Shown: positions 1-7,864, counted from the stretch's first letter. The stretch: 64,000 nucleotides of DNA from DATKAS01 sp963773315 (GCA_963773315.1 CAVZAF010000002.1:186001-250000), one strand, 5' to 3'. Notes: generated from the sequence alone by a model not told the origin. Translations and numbers: made by a program.

Positions 1-142
1 GGTAGCAATGGTCAACCGATTGCCCCGCCAGCGCCGATCCTCGCGGCTGCGCTCTCGAGCAGCTGTGAACCACCTCTGACGACCGCGCAAGCCGGGACCT
101 TGGGCTCTGCCGGCCGCGTCCTCGCCGGCGCACAGTGACGAC

Positions 143-499
143 ATGGTTGCTTCGATCGTCGTTGAACCAACGGGCCTCGAAGCGGATCGGGCGAGCGAGG
201 TCTTCGCGGCCCTCGCCGATCCCGCTCGGCTCCGGATCCTGGCGACACTCGCTGACGCCGGCCGGTGCGTGTGCGACATCCGCACCGCTGTGCCGATCGC
301 CGCCAACCTCCTCTCCTACCACCTCAAGGTGTTGCGCGAGGCAGGCTTGATCGAGGGCCAACGTCGCGGCCGGTGGATCGACTACCGCCTGGATGACAGC
401 GCCGCCGCGCTTCTTGCGGCAGCAGCGGGCGCCGCGGGCTTCGAGGCCACGGTCGATCAGCCAGCCGGTTGCGCTTCGCTGTGCGAGGAGCGGCCATGA
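143..499 (+). CDS. arsR: ArsR/SmtB-family metalloregulator heading the ars operon
   Basis: A 118-residue winged-helix repressor of the ArsR/SmtB family. It is expected to bind the ars promoter and leave DNA when trivalent arsenic binds. The sequence shows a family-typical start (ALADPARLRILATL), the metal-site segment RCVCDI, and a recognition helix around LLSYHLKVLREAGLI. The C-terminus adds Cys residues (GCASLCEERP) that may contribute thiol ligands. Its stop codon overlaps the start of the downstream ACR3 gene (ATGA), so the two are translationally coupled and the repressor probably controls its own operon. The family is clear. Specificity for As(III) rather than Cd or Zn rests on the neighbours. 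Confidence 0.9.
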   Translation: MVASIVVEPTGLEADRASEVFAALADPARLRILATLADAGRCVCDIRTAVPIAANLLSYHLKVLREAGLIEGQRRGRWIDYRLDDSAAALLAAAAGAAGFEATVDQPAGCASLCEERP

Positions 500-1596
500 C
501 CACCACCTCACCTCAGCGCGAGGCGCCCGCCGCCGGGGAGGCCGCGGTCCTGGAGCGGCTCTCGGTGCTCGATCGTTTCCTGCCGGTCTGGATCGGTGCC
601 GCCATGCTGCTCGGGCTCGCGCTCGGCCGCATGTTCCCCGGGCTCAACGACTCGCTCGACCGCGTCCGCATCGGCACGGTCTCGCTACCGATCGCGATCG
701 GGTTGCTGTTGATGATGTACCCGGTTCTGGCCAAGGTCCGCTATGACGACCTCGGCCCCGTGACCGGCGACCGGCGCATGCTGGGTACCTCGCTGATCCT
801 CAACTGGCTGGTCGGCCCGCTTCTGATGTTCACCCTGGCCTGGGTGTTCCTGCCTGACCTGCCCGAGTACCGCACGGGGCTGATCATCGTCGGCCTCGCC
901 CGCTGCATCGCGATGGTGCTCATCTGGAACGACCTGGCCTGCGGCGATCGCGAAGCGGCCGCGGTGCTCGTCGCGCTCAACTCGCTGTTCCAGATCGCCG
1001 CCTACAGCCTGCTCGGCTACTTCTACCTCGAGCTGCTCCCCGGCTGGTTGGGGCTCGAGCAATCGGCCATCCACTTCTCGGTCGGGGCCGTCGCGCGCGC
1101 CGTTGCCGTCTTCTTGGGTGTGCCGCTCGTCGCCGGGTACCTCACGCGCCGGTGGGGCGAAGCCCGCCGCGGCCGCGAGTGGTACGAGACAAAGTTCCTT
1201 CCTCGCATCGGTCCCGTGGCGCTGTGGGGGCTGCTGTTCACCGTCGTCGTCCTGTTCGCGCTGCAGGGCGACAAGATCACCAACAACCCGCTCGACGTTG
1301 CCCGCATCGCCGTCCCCCTGCTCGCCTACTTCGCTCTGATGTGGACCGGCGCGTTCGTGCTCAGCGCCCGGATGCGGTTCGGGTACCCCCGCTCGGCCAG
1401 CGTCGCTTTCACCGCGGCGGGCAACAACTTCGAGCTCGCCATCGCGGTAGCCATCAGCGTGTTCGGCGTCACATCGGGCCAAGCCCTCGCCGGCGTCGTC
1501 GGCCCTCTCATCGAGGTGCCCGCGCTCGTGGCGCTCGTATACGTCGCGCTCTGGGCCCGTCGCCGTTTCTTCCCTCCCGAGGAGGTCGTCTCATGA
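496..1596 (+). CDS. acr3: ACR3-family arsenite efflux permease
   Basis: A polytopic membrane protein of 366 residues that exports arsenite, driven by the proton gradient or by the ATPase ArsA. I chose the ATG at 496 because it overlaps the arsR stop (ATGA); a longer reading from 469 is possible but would overlap arsR by 31 bases. About ten hydrophobic segments are visible. The ACR3 signature is present: LARCIAMVLIWNDLACGD carries the conserved Cys of transmembrane segment 4, and FTAAGNNFELAIAVAI is the conserved GNNFELA block. It overlaps the next gene (DUF2180) at its stop. Length and motifs are normal for the family, and this is the main efflux pump of the cluster. Confidence 0.93.
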   Translation: MTTTSPQREAPAAGEAAVLERLSVLDRFLPVWIGAAMLLGLALGRMFPGLNDSLDRVRIGTVSLPIAIGLLLMMYPVLAKVRYDDLGPVTGDRRMLGTSLILNWLVGPLLMFTLAWVFLPDLPEYRTGLIIVGLARCIAMVLIWNDLACGDREAAAVLVALNSLFQIAAYSLLGYFYLELLPGWLGLEQSAIHFSVGAVARAVAVFLGVPLVAGYLTRRWGEARRGREWYETKFLPRIGPVALWGLLFTVVVLFALQGDKITNNPLDVARIAVPLLAYFALMWTGAFVLSARMRFGYPRSASVAFTAAGNNFELAIAVAISVFGVTSGQALAGVVGPLIEVPALVALVYVALWARRRFFPPEEVVS

Positions 1597-1841
1597 ACTG
1601 CTACGACTGCGCCGTCAGCGGCGCCTACCGCGACGCGGTCGCCGTGTGCTCCGACTGCGGTGCCGCAGTGTGCGTCGAACACGCCGTGCCCGCCCAGCAC
1701 TGGCTCACCCGCACCTTCCTCATCAACCGCGTCGAGCGCGTCCAACCGGCCGCCCGTCTCATCCGTTGCGAGACCTGCCACGCCGCTCATGTCGCACGCG
1801 GCGATTTCCCCGCCGACGTGTCGATCCCCGTCGCGAGCTGA
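1593..1841 (+). CDS. DUF2180-family small zinc-binding protein
   Basis: An 82-residue Cys/His-rich protein. The spaced pairs CYDC, CSDCG, VCVEH and CETCHAAH look like two zinc-binding knuckles. The N-terminus (MNCYDCAVSG) matches the DUF2180 family as I remember it, whose members start with MKCY.C. The ATG overlaps the acr3 stop (ATGA), so it is co-translated with the arsenite pump and precedes arsA. Function is unknown. A Cys-rich protein between ACR3 and ArsA could act as a metalloid chaperone comparable to ArsD, but this is inference from position only. Confidence 0.75.
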   Translation: MNCYDCAVSGAYRDAVAVCSDCGAAVCVEHAVPAQHWLTRTFLINRVERVQPAARLIRCETCHAAHVARGDFPADVSIPVAS

Positions 1842-1856
1842 AAGGGAGGGCCACCG

Positions 1857-1996
1857 ATGTCGCCGTTTCATCGCATCTCGTGGGAGTGGGCGAGGTCGCC
1901 TCCGAAACCCGAGAGGACATCGAGCCGTTCCTCAGCGATGTCCATGCGCTCGTCCGTGACGCCTCTCTCGTCGTTGTCGGCACTACCCGGTTGTAA
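1857..1996 (+). CDS. possible small ORF between DUF2180 gene and arsA (frame uncertain)
   Basis: A purine-rich ribosome-binding site (GGGAGG, about 1845-1850) precedes an ATG at 1857, but the frame opened by that ATG does not look coding. A neighbouring frame from about 1856 to the TAA at 1994-1996 has strong actinobacterial codon bias and an acidic amphipathic sequence (GEVASETREDIEPFL, then a hydrophobic SLVVVGTTRL end). Either a short protein is frameshifted just after its start codon, or this is the tail of an eroded gene. I do not recognise the family. Confidence 0.3.
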
Positions 1997-2026
1997 GCCA
2001 GTCGCCGCCCGCACGAGGAGTGCGCC

Positions 2027-3835
2027 GTGTCTGTAGACCCGTCCTCATTCGCGCCGCTCGACTGGATCGACTGGCGCACGCGGTTCGTGCTCTTCACCGG
2101 CAAGGGTGGCGTCGGCAAGACCACCGTCGCCTGCGGCGTGAGCGTCGCGCTCGCCGACGCTGGCAGAAGGGTGCTGCTCGTCAGCACTGACCCTGCCTCC
2201 AACCTCGCCGACGTGTTCCAGGCCACAACCAGCGATAGACCCTCACCGGCGCCTGATGTCGAGACGCTCGACCTGATGGACCTCGACCCGCAGGCCGCGG
2301 CCGACGCGTACCGCCACCGAGTCATCGGCCCCTACCGCGCCACGCTCCCACCGGGCGAGCTGGCTGCGCTCGAGGAACAGCTCGCCGGCGCCTGCACCGT
2401 CGAAGTCGCCGCGTTCGACGCGTTCACACGGCTCCTTGCCGACCCGACCACGACCGGTCGCTACGACCATGTCATCTTCGACACGGCACCCACTGGGCAC
2501 ACGTTGCGACTGCTGTCACTACCGGCGGCGTGGTCGCGCTACCTCGCATCGACATCGGAGGAGATGACCTGCGTCGGCCCGCTCGAGGGGTTGGAAGGAC
2601 AGCGTCCGGTCTACGAGGCCGCGATCGCCGTGCTCGCCGACCCTGCGGCGACGACGCTGGTCCTCGTCGCCCGCCCCGACCGCGGCGCACTCAGCGAAGC
2701 CGCCCGCGCCGCCACCGAGCTCGCCGAGCTGGGCCTCACCAACCAGCGGGTCGTCCTCAACGGCGTCCTCGCCGAGCCGCTCGCCGGGGACCGCATCGCC
2801 GAGTCCTATCGGCGGCGCCAGCAGCACGCGTTCGCCGACGTCCCCACCGCGCTCGCCGGCCTGCCCTCGAGTGCGGTGGCACTCGTCGGGATCGACCTGG
2901 TCGGCGTCGACGCGGTCCGTCAGCTCGCGCGCGGCACCGCGTCACCCGTCGCAGTCGGCATGAGCGACACGCCATCGCCGCCTCCGGGTCCTGGCGTCGA
3001 GGCGCTCGTCGACGAGGTCGCGGCAATAGGTCCCGGGGTCACCCTCGTCACCGGCAAGGGCGGCGTCGGCAAGACCAGCATCGCTGTGCGCATCGCCGCC
3101 GGCCTCGCGCAGCGCGGGCTCGCCGTCCATCTCGCCACCACCGACCCCGCCGGCCGGCTCCCCACCCCCGGCGGCACCGACCTGCCCGAAACCGTGGAGG
3201 TCAGCCGCATCGACCCGGACGCAGAGGCGGCGCGCTACGCGGCCGAACAGCCGCGGCGCAAAGCACATGAGCAACGTGATCTCGCAGCGGAAGACCTCCG
3301 CTCGCCGTGCACGACCGAGGTCGCCGTGTTCCGGGCCTTCAGCCGCTTGCTCGGACTCGGCCGCACGCAGCACGTGGTGATCGACACGGCGCCGACGGGA
3401 CACACGCTGTTGCTGCTCGACCTGACCGGCGCGTTCCACCGACAGGTGATGCACGACGCCGTCGTCGCGCCAGGCCGCATCACCACGCCGCTCATGCGCC
3501 TGCAAGACCCGACGTTCAGCCGACTGATCCTCGTGACGCTCGCCGAGACGACCCCCGTCGCCGAAGCAGCCGAGCTCCAAACAGACCTCCGCCGCGCCGG
3601 CATCGAACCGTTCGGATGGGTACTCAACGCGGTCCTCGCCGGCACGGGCACTAAAGATCCCGTCCTCCAGGCACGGGCTCGTCTCGAGCTCACCCAGATG
3701 CGACGCGTCACCGAACTCGCGAACCGTGTGTGGCTCGCCCCGTTCGAACCCGCACTGGCTGAGCACGACCCCGACACATCCATGCCCGAGGCCCAACCAG
3801 GCGTGACCACCCGTCGAGCCAGCAAAGGGTCCTGA
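2027..3835 (+). CDS. arsA: ArsA arsenite-stimulated ATPase, two-domain
   Basis: A 602-residue cytoplasmic ATPase made of two homologous halves, which energises arsenite extrusion with the membrane pump. P-loops GKGGVGKTT/S start near residues 25 and 343, and each half carries the DTAPTGHT signal-transduction motif. The three cysteines known to bind As(III) in the enterobacterial enzyme have counterparts here: Cys123 (ACTVE), Cys182 (MTCVGPLEG) and Cys428 (SPCTTE). GTG start with GAGGAG about eight bases upstream. Pairing of ArsA with ACR3 rather than ArsB is known in other bacteria. No ArsD is recognisable; the DUF2180 protein or the unassigned ORF upstream occupy the place where one might sit. 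Confidence 0.95.
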   Translation: MSVDPSSFAPLDWIDWRTRFVLFTGKGGVGKTTVACGVSVALADAGRRVLLVSTDPASNLADVFQATTSDRPSPAPDVETLDLMDLDPQAAADAYRHRVIGPYRATLPPGELAALEEQLAGACTVEVAAFDAFTRLLADPTTTGRYDHVIFDTAPTGHTLRLLSLPAAWSRYLASTSEEMTCVGPLEGLEGQRPVYEAAIAVLADPAATTLVLVARPDRGALSEAARAATELAELGLTNQRVVLNGVLAEPLAGDRIAESYRRRQQHAFADVPTALAGLPSSAVALVGIDLVGVDAVRQLARGTASPVAVGMSDTPSPPPGPGVEALVDEVAAIGPGVTLVTGKGGVGKTSIAVRIAAGLAQRGLAVHLATTDPAGRLPTPGGTDLPETVEVSRIDPDAEAARYAAEQPRRKAHEQRDLAAEDLRSPCTTEVAVFRAFSRLLGLGRTQHVVIDTAPTGHTLLLLDLTGAFHRQVMHDAVVAPGRITTPLMRLQDPTFSRLILVTLAETTPVAEAAELQTDLRRAGIEPFGWVLNAVLAGTGTKDPVLQARARLELTQMRRVTELANRVWLAPFEPALAEHDPDTSMPEAQPGVTTRRASKGS

Positions 3836-3986
3836 GCCGCAGGGGACCCGGTCGGCGTCGGACCCCATTGCGCCGAGCCGCGTCGGTCGCCGTCCCGTCC
3901 AGCACCTCGCACACCGCCCGATAGCGCTGCTCCACCAGTCCCAACTCCACGAGCACGAGCGGCCTCGACGAGGGTCGGATTCGCAT
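3836..3986 (-). mobile_element. IS481-type transposase remnant (N-terminal fragment)
   Basis: On the minus strand from an ATG at 3986, a short reading frame contains VELGLVEQRYRAVCEVLDG followed by TDAARRNGV. This resembles the N-terminal helix-turn-helix of IS481-family transposases (pattern: VEQRY.AV.EVL.G..V.DVARR.GV). The frame then runs antisense into the end of arsA, and no DDE catalytic domain follows, so only a fragment survives directly against the arsA stop codon. I see no terminal inverted repeats. It suggests past transposon activity at the 3' edge of the arsA operon. Assignment is by motif memory, not by search. Confidence 0.5.
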
Positions 3987-4183
3987 TGGCCAAGCCTGAG
4001 CCGGCGGGCGGAGTGTCCGCGCGCGCCCACGACCGAAGTGCTCCCGATGAATCACGAGTGAAACCCGCTGAAGCCGTGGTGTTTCGCTAGAGGGCAGCCG
4101 CCAACGCGGGCAAACTTTCTCTGAGCCCAAGGGCTCGCCCTCCTTCACCCCAACTGAAGTGTTTGGGCTCTTGGCGCTTGATT

Positions 4184-4232
4184 CGGAAGCCCCGACCTCA
4201 CCGCACTCACAACGGAAGGGTCGGGGCTTCCG
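4184..4232. terminator. strong hairpin between convergent arsA and arsC operons
   Basis: A perfect 14-bp inverted repeat (CGGAAGCCCCGACC at 4184-4197 and its complement at 4219-4232) with a 21-base loop lies between the plus-strand arsA operon and the minus-strand arsC operon. It lacks a clean U tract on either side but is well placed to terminate both. The rest of the 3987-4252 gap shows no gene. Confidence 0.6.
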
Positions 4233-4252
4233 TCGGCTTCGACCGTGGCGGC

Positions 4253-4897
4253 TCAGGATGCCTCGACGCCGAGCGACTCGAGCAGCCCGCGGACACGCTG
4301 CTCGATTTCGTCGCGAATAGGACGCACGGCATCGAGGTCCAGGCCCGCCGGGTCGGGCAGCTCCCAATCCTCGTAGCGCTTGCCGGGGAAGAGGGGGCAC
4401 GCGTCCCCGCACCCCATCGTGACCACCACGTCGGCGGCTTGGACGATCTCATCGGTCCAGGGCTTGGGAAACTCCTGGGCGATGTCGATGCCGACCTCTT
4501 CCATGGCGAGGATCGCCGACGGGTTGACCTCCTTGCCCGGCTCGGAACCGCCGGACCATGCGACGGCGCGATCGCCGGCGAGGTGGTTGAACCAACCGAG
4601 TGCCATCTGCGAGCGGCCGGCGTTGTGCACGCAGAGAAAGAGCACCGTCGGAACGCCGTCGGTCGCGTTGCCTTCGACCTTCGCGAGAGCCTTGAGACGC
4701 TGGCGAGCGAACCGCTCAGCCATCAGGGGTAGGAAGGACACGATGTGCGCATCGGCTGCGAACTGGTCGTAGCTGGTCGCAAGGAACCGTTCGATCGTTT
4801 CGGTGCCGAAGGTGCCTTCGAACTCGTGACGGAGGTTGGCAGCCGCCGAGCGCAGCGCGACACGCTGATCCATCTGGAGTTCTTCCATTGACGGCAT
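4253..4897 (-). CDS. arsC: arsenate reductase, LMW-phosphatase fold with N-terminal helical domain
   Basis: Reduces arsenate to arsenite in the cytoplasm, feeding the efflux pump. The 214-residue protein has an N-terminal helical region of about 80 residues (LRHEFEGTFGTETIERFL), then a low-molecular-weight phosphatase domain starting TVLFLCVHNAGRSQMA, with the CX5R loop and nucleophile Cys89. Further cysteines occur in MGCGDACPLFPGKRYEDWEL. The extra N-terminal domain is typical of actinobacterial ArsC enzymes, which are often mycothiol-linked; that redox partner is inferred. The ATG at 4897 has AAAGGAA six bases upstream. It is the last gene of the minus-strand arsR-aquaporin-arsC operon, 12 bases after the aquaporin gene. 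Confidence 0.92.
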   Translation of the reverse strand: MPSMEELQMDQRVALRSAAANLRHEFEGTFGTETIERFLATSYDQFAADAHIVSFLPLMAERFARQRLKALAKVEGNATDGVPTVLFLCVHNAGRSQMALGWFNHLAGDRAVAWSGGSEPGKEVNPSAILAMEEVGIDIAQEFPKPWTDEIVQAADVVVTMGCGDACPLFPGKRYEDWELPDPAGLDLDAVRPIRDEIEQRVRGLLESLGVEAS

Positions 4898-4909
4898 TGG
4901 CGTTTCCTT

Positions 4910-5620
4910 TCAGATGGCCTCGGCGTGCTCGTGAGGAACGACAACGTCAAGGGCAGGCGTGTCGGGGAACAGGAAGCGGGCGAGCGCGACCGCGAGGAGT
5001 GCGCCGACGAACTGCGCGGCGATGAACCAAACGGCCGACGACGGCTCGATGCCCGCGAAGGTGTCGGTGAGGGTCCGGCCGATGGTGACTGCCGGATTCG
5101 CAAAGCTTGTAGAGGAGGTGAACCAGTACGCCGCGGCGATGTATCCGGCGACCGCGAAGGGTGCGGCGGCGACACGCCCCGAGCGCACGACGCCGAGAAT
5201 CACCACGAGGAGACCGAAGGTAGCGACCACCTCGCCGAGCAGCACCCCATGCGCGTCGCGCGCGTTTGTGGACACCGTGACGGCGTCGAGATCGAACATC
5301 ACGTTGGCGATGATCACGCCAACGCACGCTCCTGCGATCTGCGCGGGGACGTAGGCCGCGAACTCCCTCGTCGAGAGCCCGCCGAAGATGCGGTCCGCGA
5401 GCGAGACGACAGGGTTGAAGTGAGCGCCGGACACCGAGCCGAACGCCAGGATGAGCGCAACAAGTCCCGCGGCCGTTGCGGTGGAGTTCTCGAGCAGCTG
5501 CAACCCGACATCGCCCGGTGAAAGGCGCTGCGCGAAGATCCCCGACCCGACCACCACGGCGGCGAGGAACGCGGTGCCGACCCCTTCGGCGGTGGCCTTG
5601 CGTGCCAGCGTCATGGTCAT
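4910..5620 (-). CDS. aqpS: MIP-family aquaporin/aquaglyceroporin of the ars operon
   Basis: A 236-residue channel with six hydrophobic segments and the two half-helix signatures in the order HFNPVVS and FANPAVT. The first Ala of NPA is replaced by Val, a common substitution. Aquaglyceroporins in ars operons (AqpS type) let arsenite made by ArsC flow out down its gradient, so an ArsC-plus-channel pair can detoxify arsenate without a pump. It sits between an ArsR repressor gene (4-base gap) and arsC (12-base gap), which supports this role. The gene name is by context; the MIP family assignment is firm. Confidence 0.88.
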   Translation of the reverse strand: MTMTLARKATAEGVGTAFLAAVVVGSGIFAQRLSPGDVGLQLLENSTATAAGLVALILAFGSVSGAHFNPVVSLADRIFGGLSTREFAAYVPAQIAGACVGVIIANVMFDLDAVTVSTNARDAHGVLLGEVVATFGLLVVILGVVRSGRVAAAPFAVAGYIAAAYWFTSSTSFANPAVTIGRTLTDTFAGIEPSSAVWFIAAQFVGALLAVALARFLFPDTPALDVVVPHEHAEAI

Positions 5621-5624
5621 CGGC

Positions 5625-5936
5625 TCAGCAGCACGGTCGTCGCCGTTCGCTGCCGGTCCTCGCTCGCTCGGCGAGGCGTCCCAACGAGCGCGCGATGTCC
5701 GCCACCGTCTCGGTGCGCAGCCGGTAATAGGTCCAGTACCGGAACCGCTCCGACTCGACCAGGCCCGCCTCCCGGAGCACCTTCAAGTGGTGGCTCACGA
5801 GCGGCTGGACGATGTCCAGCTCCTCTGCGAGATGACACACGCAAAGCTCTTCGGCGGCGAGCAGCTCGACGATGCGCCACCGCAGTGGTTCGCCCAACGC
5901 CTTGACCACGTCGAGCGGATCTACATCAACCTGCAT
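5625..5936 (-). CDS. arsR: ArsR-family repressor of the aquaporin-arsC operon
   Basis: A 103-residue winged-helix protein, first gene of the minus-strand operon followed by aquaporin and arsC. It carries the classical ArsR metal-site motif ELCVCHL and the DNA-recognition segment PLVSHHLKVLREAGLV. The C-terminus ends in a Cys pair (RRRPCC), which may add As(III) ligands. It is a second arsenic sensor distinct from the one at 143 and has a better match to the canonical ELCVC box. Likely autoregulated from the short region upstream of 5936, where AT-rich bases stand out (TTGATCTTTGTTTATT in 5942-5957). Confidence 0.9.
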   Translation of the reverse strand: MQVDVDPLDVVKALGEPLRWRIVELLAAEELCVCHLAEELDIVQPLVSHHLKVLREAGLVESERFRYWTYYRLRTETVADIARSLGRLAERARTGSERRRPCC

Positions 5937-5988
5937 TGCTATTGATCTTTGTTTATTAGGAAGTGGGGCGCAAGCCTCGCTGGCCGGT

Positions 5989-6321
5989 TCAGGCTCCCAG
6001 GACGGCGCGCAGCTGAGCCAAGCGCTCGGGCACGACGGTGCAGTTGACCCATCGTCCGACTCTCTCTTTGGTGATCAGCCCAGAGTCCGCGAGGAGGGAC
6101 AGGTGATGCGACACCGTGGGCTGGCTCTTGCGCACGGGCTCCTCGAGGTCGCAGCTGCACGCGGTGCCTTCGGGCGCAGCCGCGATGAGCGAGAGCAACC
6201 GGAGGCGGACGGGATCGGCGAGCGCCTTGAACGCCGCCGCCAGCTCGTCGGCGTCTGTCTCGTCGAGCGGCGCTGACAACAGCGGTGCGCAGCACGCTGC
6301 GATCGTGGCGACTTTCTTCAT
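5989..6321 (-). CDS. third ArsR/SmtB-family regulator, divergent from cadI/arsI
   Basis: An ArsR-family protein of about 110 residues. I chose the ATG at 6321 because AAGGGG stands four bases upstream; a longer reading to 6381 would run through the operator region. Features: an early Cys pair (AACCAPL), FKALADPVRLRLLSLI, a CSCDL motif at the metal site in place of ELCVC, and the recognition helix QPTVSHHLSLLADSGLI. This combination recalls CmtR/CadC-like or ArsR sensors that use an N-terminal Cys pair. It is divergent from the VOC/TauD pair starting at 6396 and probably represses it. The metal specificity cannot be read from sequence. Confidence 0.85.
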   Translation of the reverse strand: MKKVATIAACCAPLLSAPLDETDADELAAAFKALADPVRLRLLSLIAAAPEGTACSCDLEEPVRKSQPTVSHHLSLLADSGLITKERVGRWVNCTVVPERLAQLRAVLGA

Positions 6322-6337
6322 CGAACCCCTTGCATTC

Positions 6338-6373
6338 ATCGATGATCGTCGATAGATTGACGCATATCGATAG
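6338..6373. promoter_or_regulatory. candidate ArsR operator in the divergent promoter
   Basis: The 75-base gap between the divergent arsR (start 6321) and cadI/arsI (start 6396) genes contains the palindrome ATCGAT at 6338-6343 and two direct copies of TCGATAG at 6349-6355 and 6367-6373. Repeated, partly palindromic AT-rich half-sites of this size are usual for ArsR/SmtB operators. The site overlaps where both promoters must lie. Confidence 0.5.
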
Positions 6374-6395
6374 GTTACCAAGCCGGAGGAGAAAA

Positions 6396-6848
6396 GTGTC
6401 CAGAGTCCAGCTCGCCCTCAACGTCCCGAACATCGACGAGGCCGTCGAGTTCTACACCAAGCTCTTCGCGACCCAGCCGAACAAGCGCAAGCCCGGCTAC
6501 GCAAACTTCGCGATCGCCGACCCGCCTCTCAAACTCGTCCTTTTCGAGAAGGCCGACGCCGACGCTCGCCTCAACCACCTCGGTGTCGAGGTCGAGGACA
6601 GCGACGCGGTGTGGACGCATCAGCGCCGCTTGACCGACCAAGGTGTCGACTCGGTCGAGGAGTCGGGCACGTGTTGCTTCGCGAAGCAGGACAAGGTGTG
6701 GGTCGATGGCCCCGATGGCGCGTGGGAGATCTACACCGTGCTCGAGGACAGCGACACGTTCGGGCGCAGCAGCCTGAAGGCCGACGACAAGGTCGAGGAC
6801 GCCCTCTGCTGCGCGTCGGTGCCGGAGGCCGAGGCGCGCTGCTGCTGA
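6396..6848 (+). CDS. ArsI/CadI-like VOC-superfamily protein (glyoxalase/dioxygenase fold)
   Basis: A 150-residue vicinal-oxygen-chelate protein. GTG start with GGAGGAG upstream. The fold signature is visible: SRVQLALNVPNIDEAVEFY, then FAIADPPLKLVLFE, NHLGVEVED with a candidate metal-binding His, and a final Glu in AWEIYTVLED. A Cys pair (GTCCF) and two terminal Cys clusters (LCCAS, ARCC) are extra. Family members in ars operons include ArsI, a non-haem Fe C-As lyase that demethylates organoarsenicals, and CadI, a cadmium-induced protein. The neighbours favour ArsI-like activity, but I cannot separate the two by eye. It is translationally coupled (TGATG) to the dioxygenase gene that follows. 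Confidence 0.82.
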   Translation: MSRVQLALNVPNIDEAVEFYTKLFATQPNKRKPGYANFAIADPPLKLVLFEKADADARLNHLGVEVEDSDAVWTHQRRLTDQGVDSVEESGTCCFAKQDKVWVDGPDGAWEIYTVLEDSDTFGRSSLKADDKVEDALCCASVPEAEARCC

Positions 6849-7864
6849 TGACCACCACGGACGCGCATCGAGGACCGATCAGCTCCCCCGCGGTCTGGCA
6901 GACCGCCGACCTCGCCGCCCACCGGGAGTGGACCATCGAACTGAGCGACGAGCAGCGTCACGAGTTGGTCTCGGCAGCTCGTGACGCCCGGACCGCGGGC
7001 CGCACGGTCTCGGACCTCACCCGCGCTGACGCACCCTTGCCGTCGTTGCGGACGACCCTCGACGAGGTAGTCGACGCCCTGTCACGGGGCCGCGGCTTCG
7101 TGCTCCTCAAGCGGTTTCCCACGGATCTGCTCGCCGAGCCGGAGGCCGAGCTTGCGTACTTCGCTCTCGGCCTGCATCTCGGCACGCCCGTGAGCCAAGA
7201 TGCGGCCGGAACGCTGCTCGGACACGTGCGAGACGAGCGGGTGGAAAGAACCGGCCCGGAGGTTCGCCTCTATCGGACCCGCGAGCGTCAGGACTTCCAC
7301 ACCGACGGCGCAGACATCATCGGGCTGCTCTGCCTCCACAATGCTCGCTCCGGTGGCGAGAGCAAGCTCGCGAGCAGCTACGCCGTCTACAACGAGATCC
7401 TCCGTCGCCGACCTGACCTGCTCGAGGTGCTGTACGAGCCGATTTGGTGGGACCGCAACGGCGAAGAGTCGCCTGGCGAAGCCCCCGCGTTCGCGCTGCC
7501 GATCCTCCACGACGTGGATGGCACCCCCCGCTTCTTCTACATCGGCTGGTACATCCGCGACGCGCAACGCCACCCCGACGTGCCTCGGCTGACAACGTCG
7601 CAGCGCGAAGCGCTGGCCCTGATCGAGACCATCGCCAACGACCCCGTCTTCCACGTCGAGATGGACTTCCAGCCCGGAGACATCCAGCTCCTCAACAACG
7701 CTGTCATCCTCCACTCCCGGGAGGCGTACGAGGACCACGACGACCTCGATCAGCGTCGTCACCTGCTCCGGCTGTGGCTGCGAGCCCACGACTTCGCCAG
7801 CGTCGAGACCAAGCTGCGGACTGGCGTCCCGAGCGACGGCCACGCACCGTCACCTGCGGCGTGA
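6848..7864 (+). CDS. TauD/TfdA-family Fe(II)/2-oxoglutarate dioxygenase in the arsenic cluster
   Basis: A 338-residue protein whose ATG overlaps the stop of the VOC gene by one base. The facial triad is visible as His151 and Asp153 (DFHTDGAD) and His289 (VILHSREAYED), with an Arg near 308 (RHLLRLWLRA) placed to bind 2-oxoglutarate. DIIGLLCLHNARSGGES is also typical of TauD/TfdA relatives, which hydroxylate taurine, chlorophenoxyacetates and other small acids. The substrate is unknown. Tight coupling to an ArsI/CadI-like gene behind an ArsR promoter suggests action on an arsenic compound or a metal-stress metabolite, but this is inference. It is the last gene of the arsenic region before the tRNA. 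Confidence 0.85.
   Translation: MTTTDAHRGPISSPAVWQTADLAAHREWTIELSDEQRHELVSAARDARTAGRTVSDLTRADAPLPSLRTTLDEVVDALSRGRGFVLLKRFPTDLLAEPEAELAYFALGLHLGTPVSQDAAGTLLGHVRDERVERTGPEVRLYRTRERQDFHTDGADIIGLLCLHNARSGGESKLASSYAVYNEILRRRPDLLEVLYEPIWWDRNGEESPGEAPAFALPILHDVDGTPRFFYIGWYIRDAQRHPDVPRLTTSQREALALIETIANDPVFHVEMDFQPGDIQLLNNAVILHSREAYEDHDDLDQRRHLLRLWLRAHDFASVETKLRTGVPSDGHAPSPAA

Noticed and set aside
1..142. Minus-strand ORF at the left edge (12-248)
   Set aside because: Arg/Pro/Ala-rich translation overlapping the clear arsR; no supporting motif. The first 142 bases otherwise hold the probable arsR promoter region.
685..1482. Antisense open frame of 265 codons within acr3
   Set aside because: Asp/Glu/Arg/Gln-rich translation with no hydrophobic or domain pattern, opposite a clear ACR3 permease.
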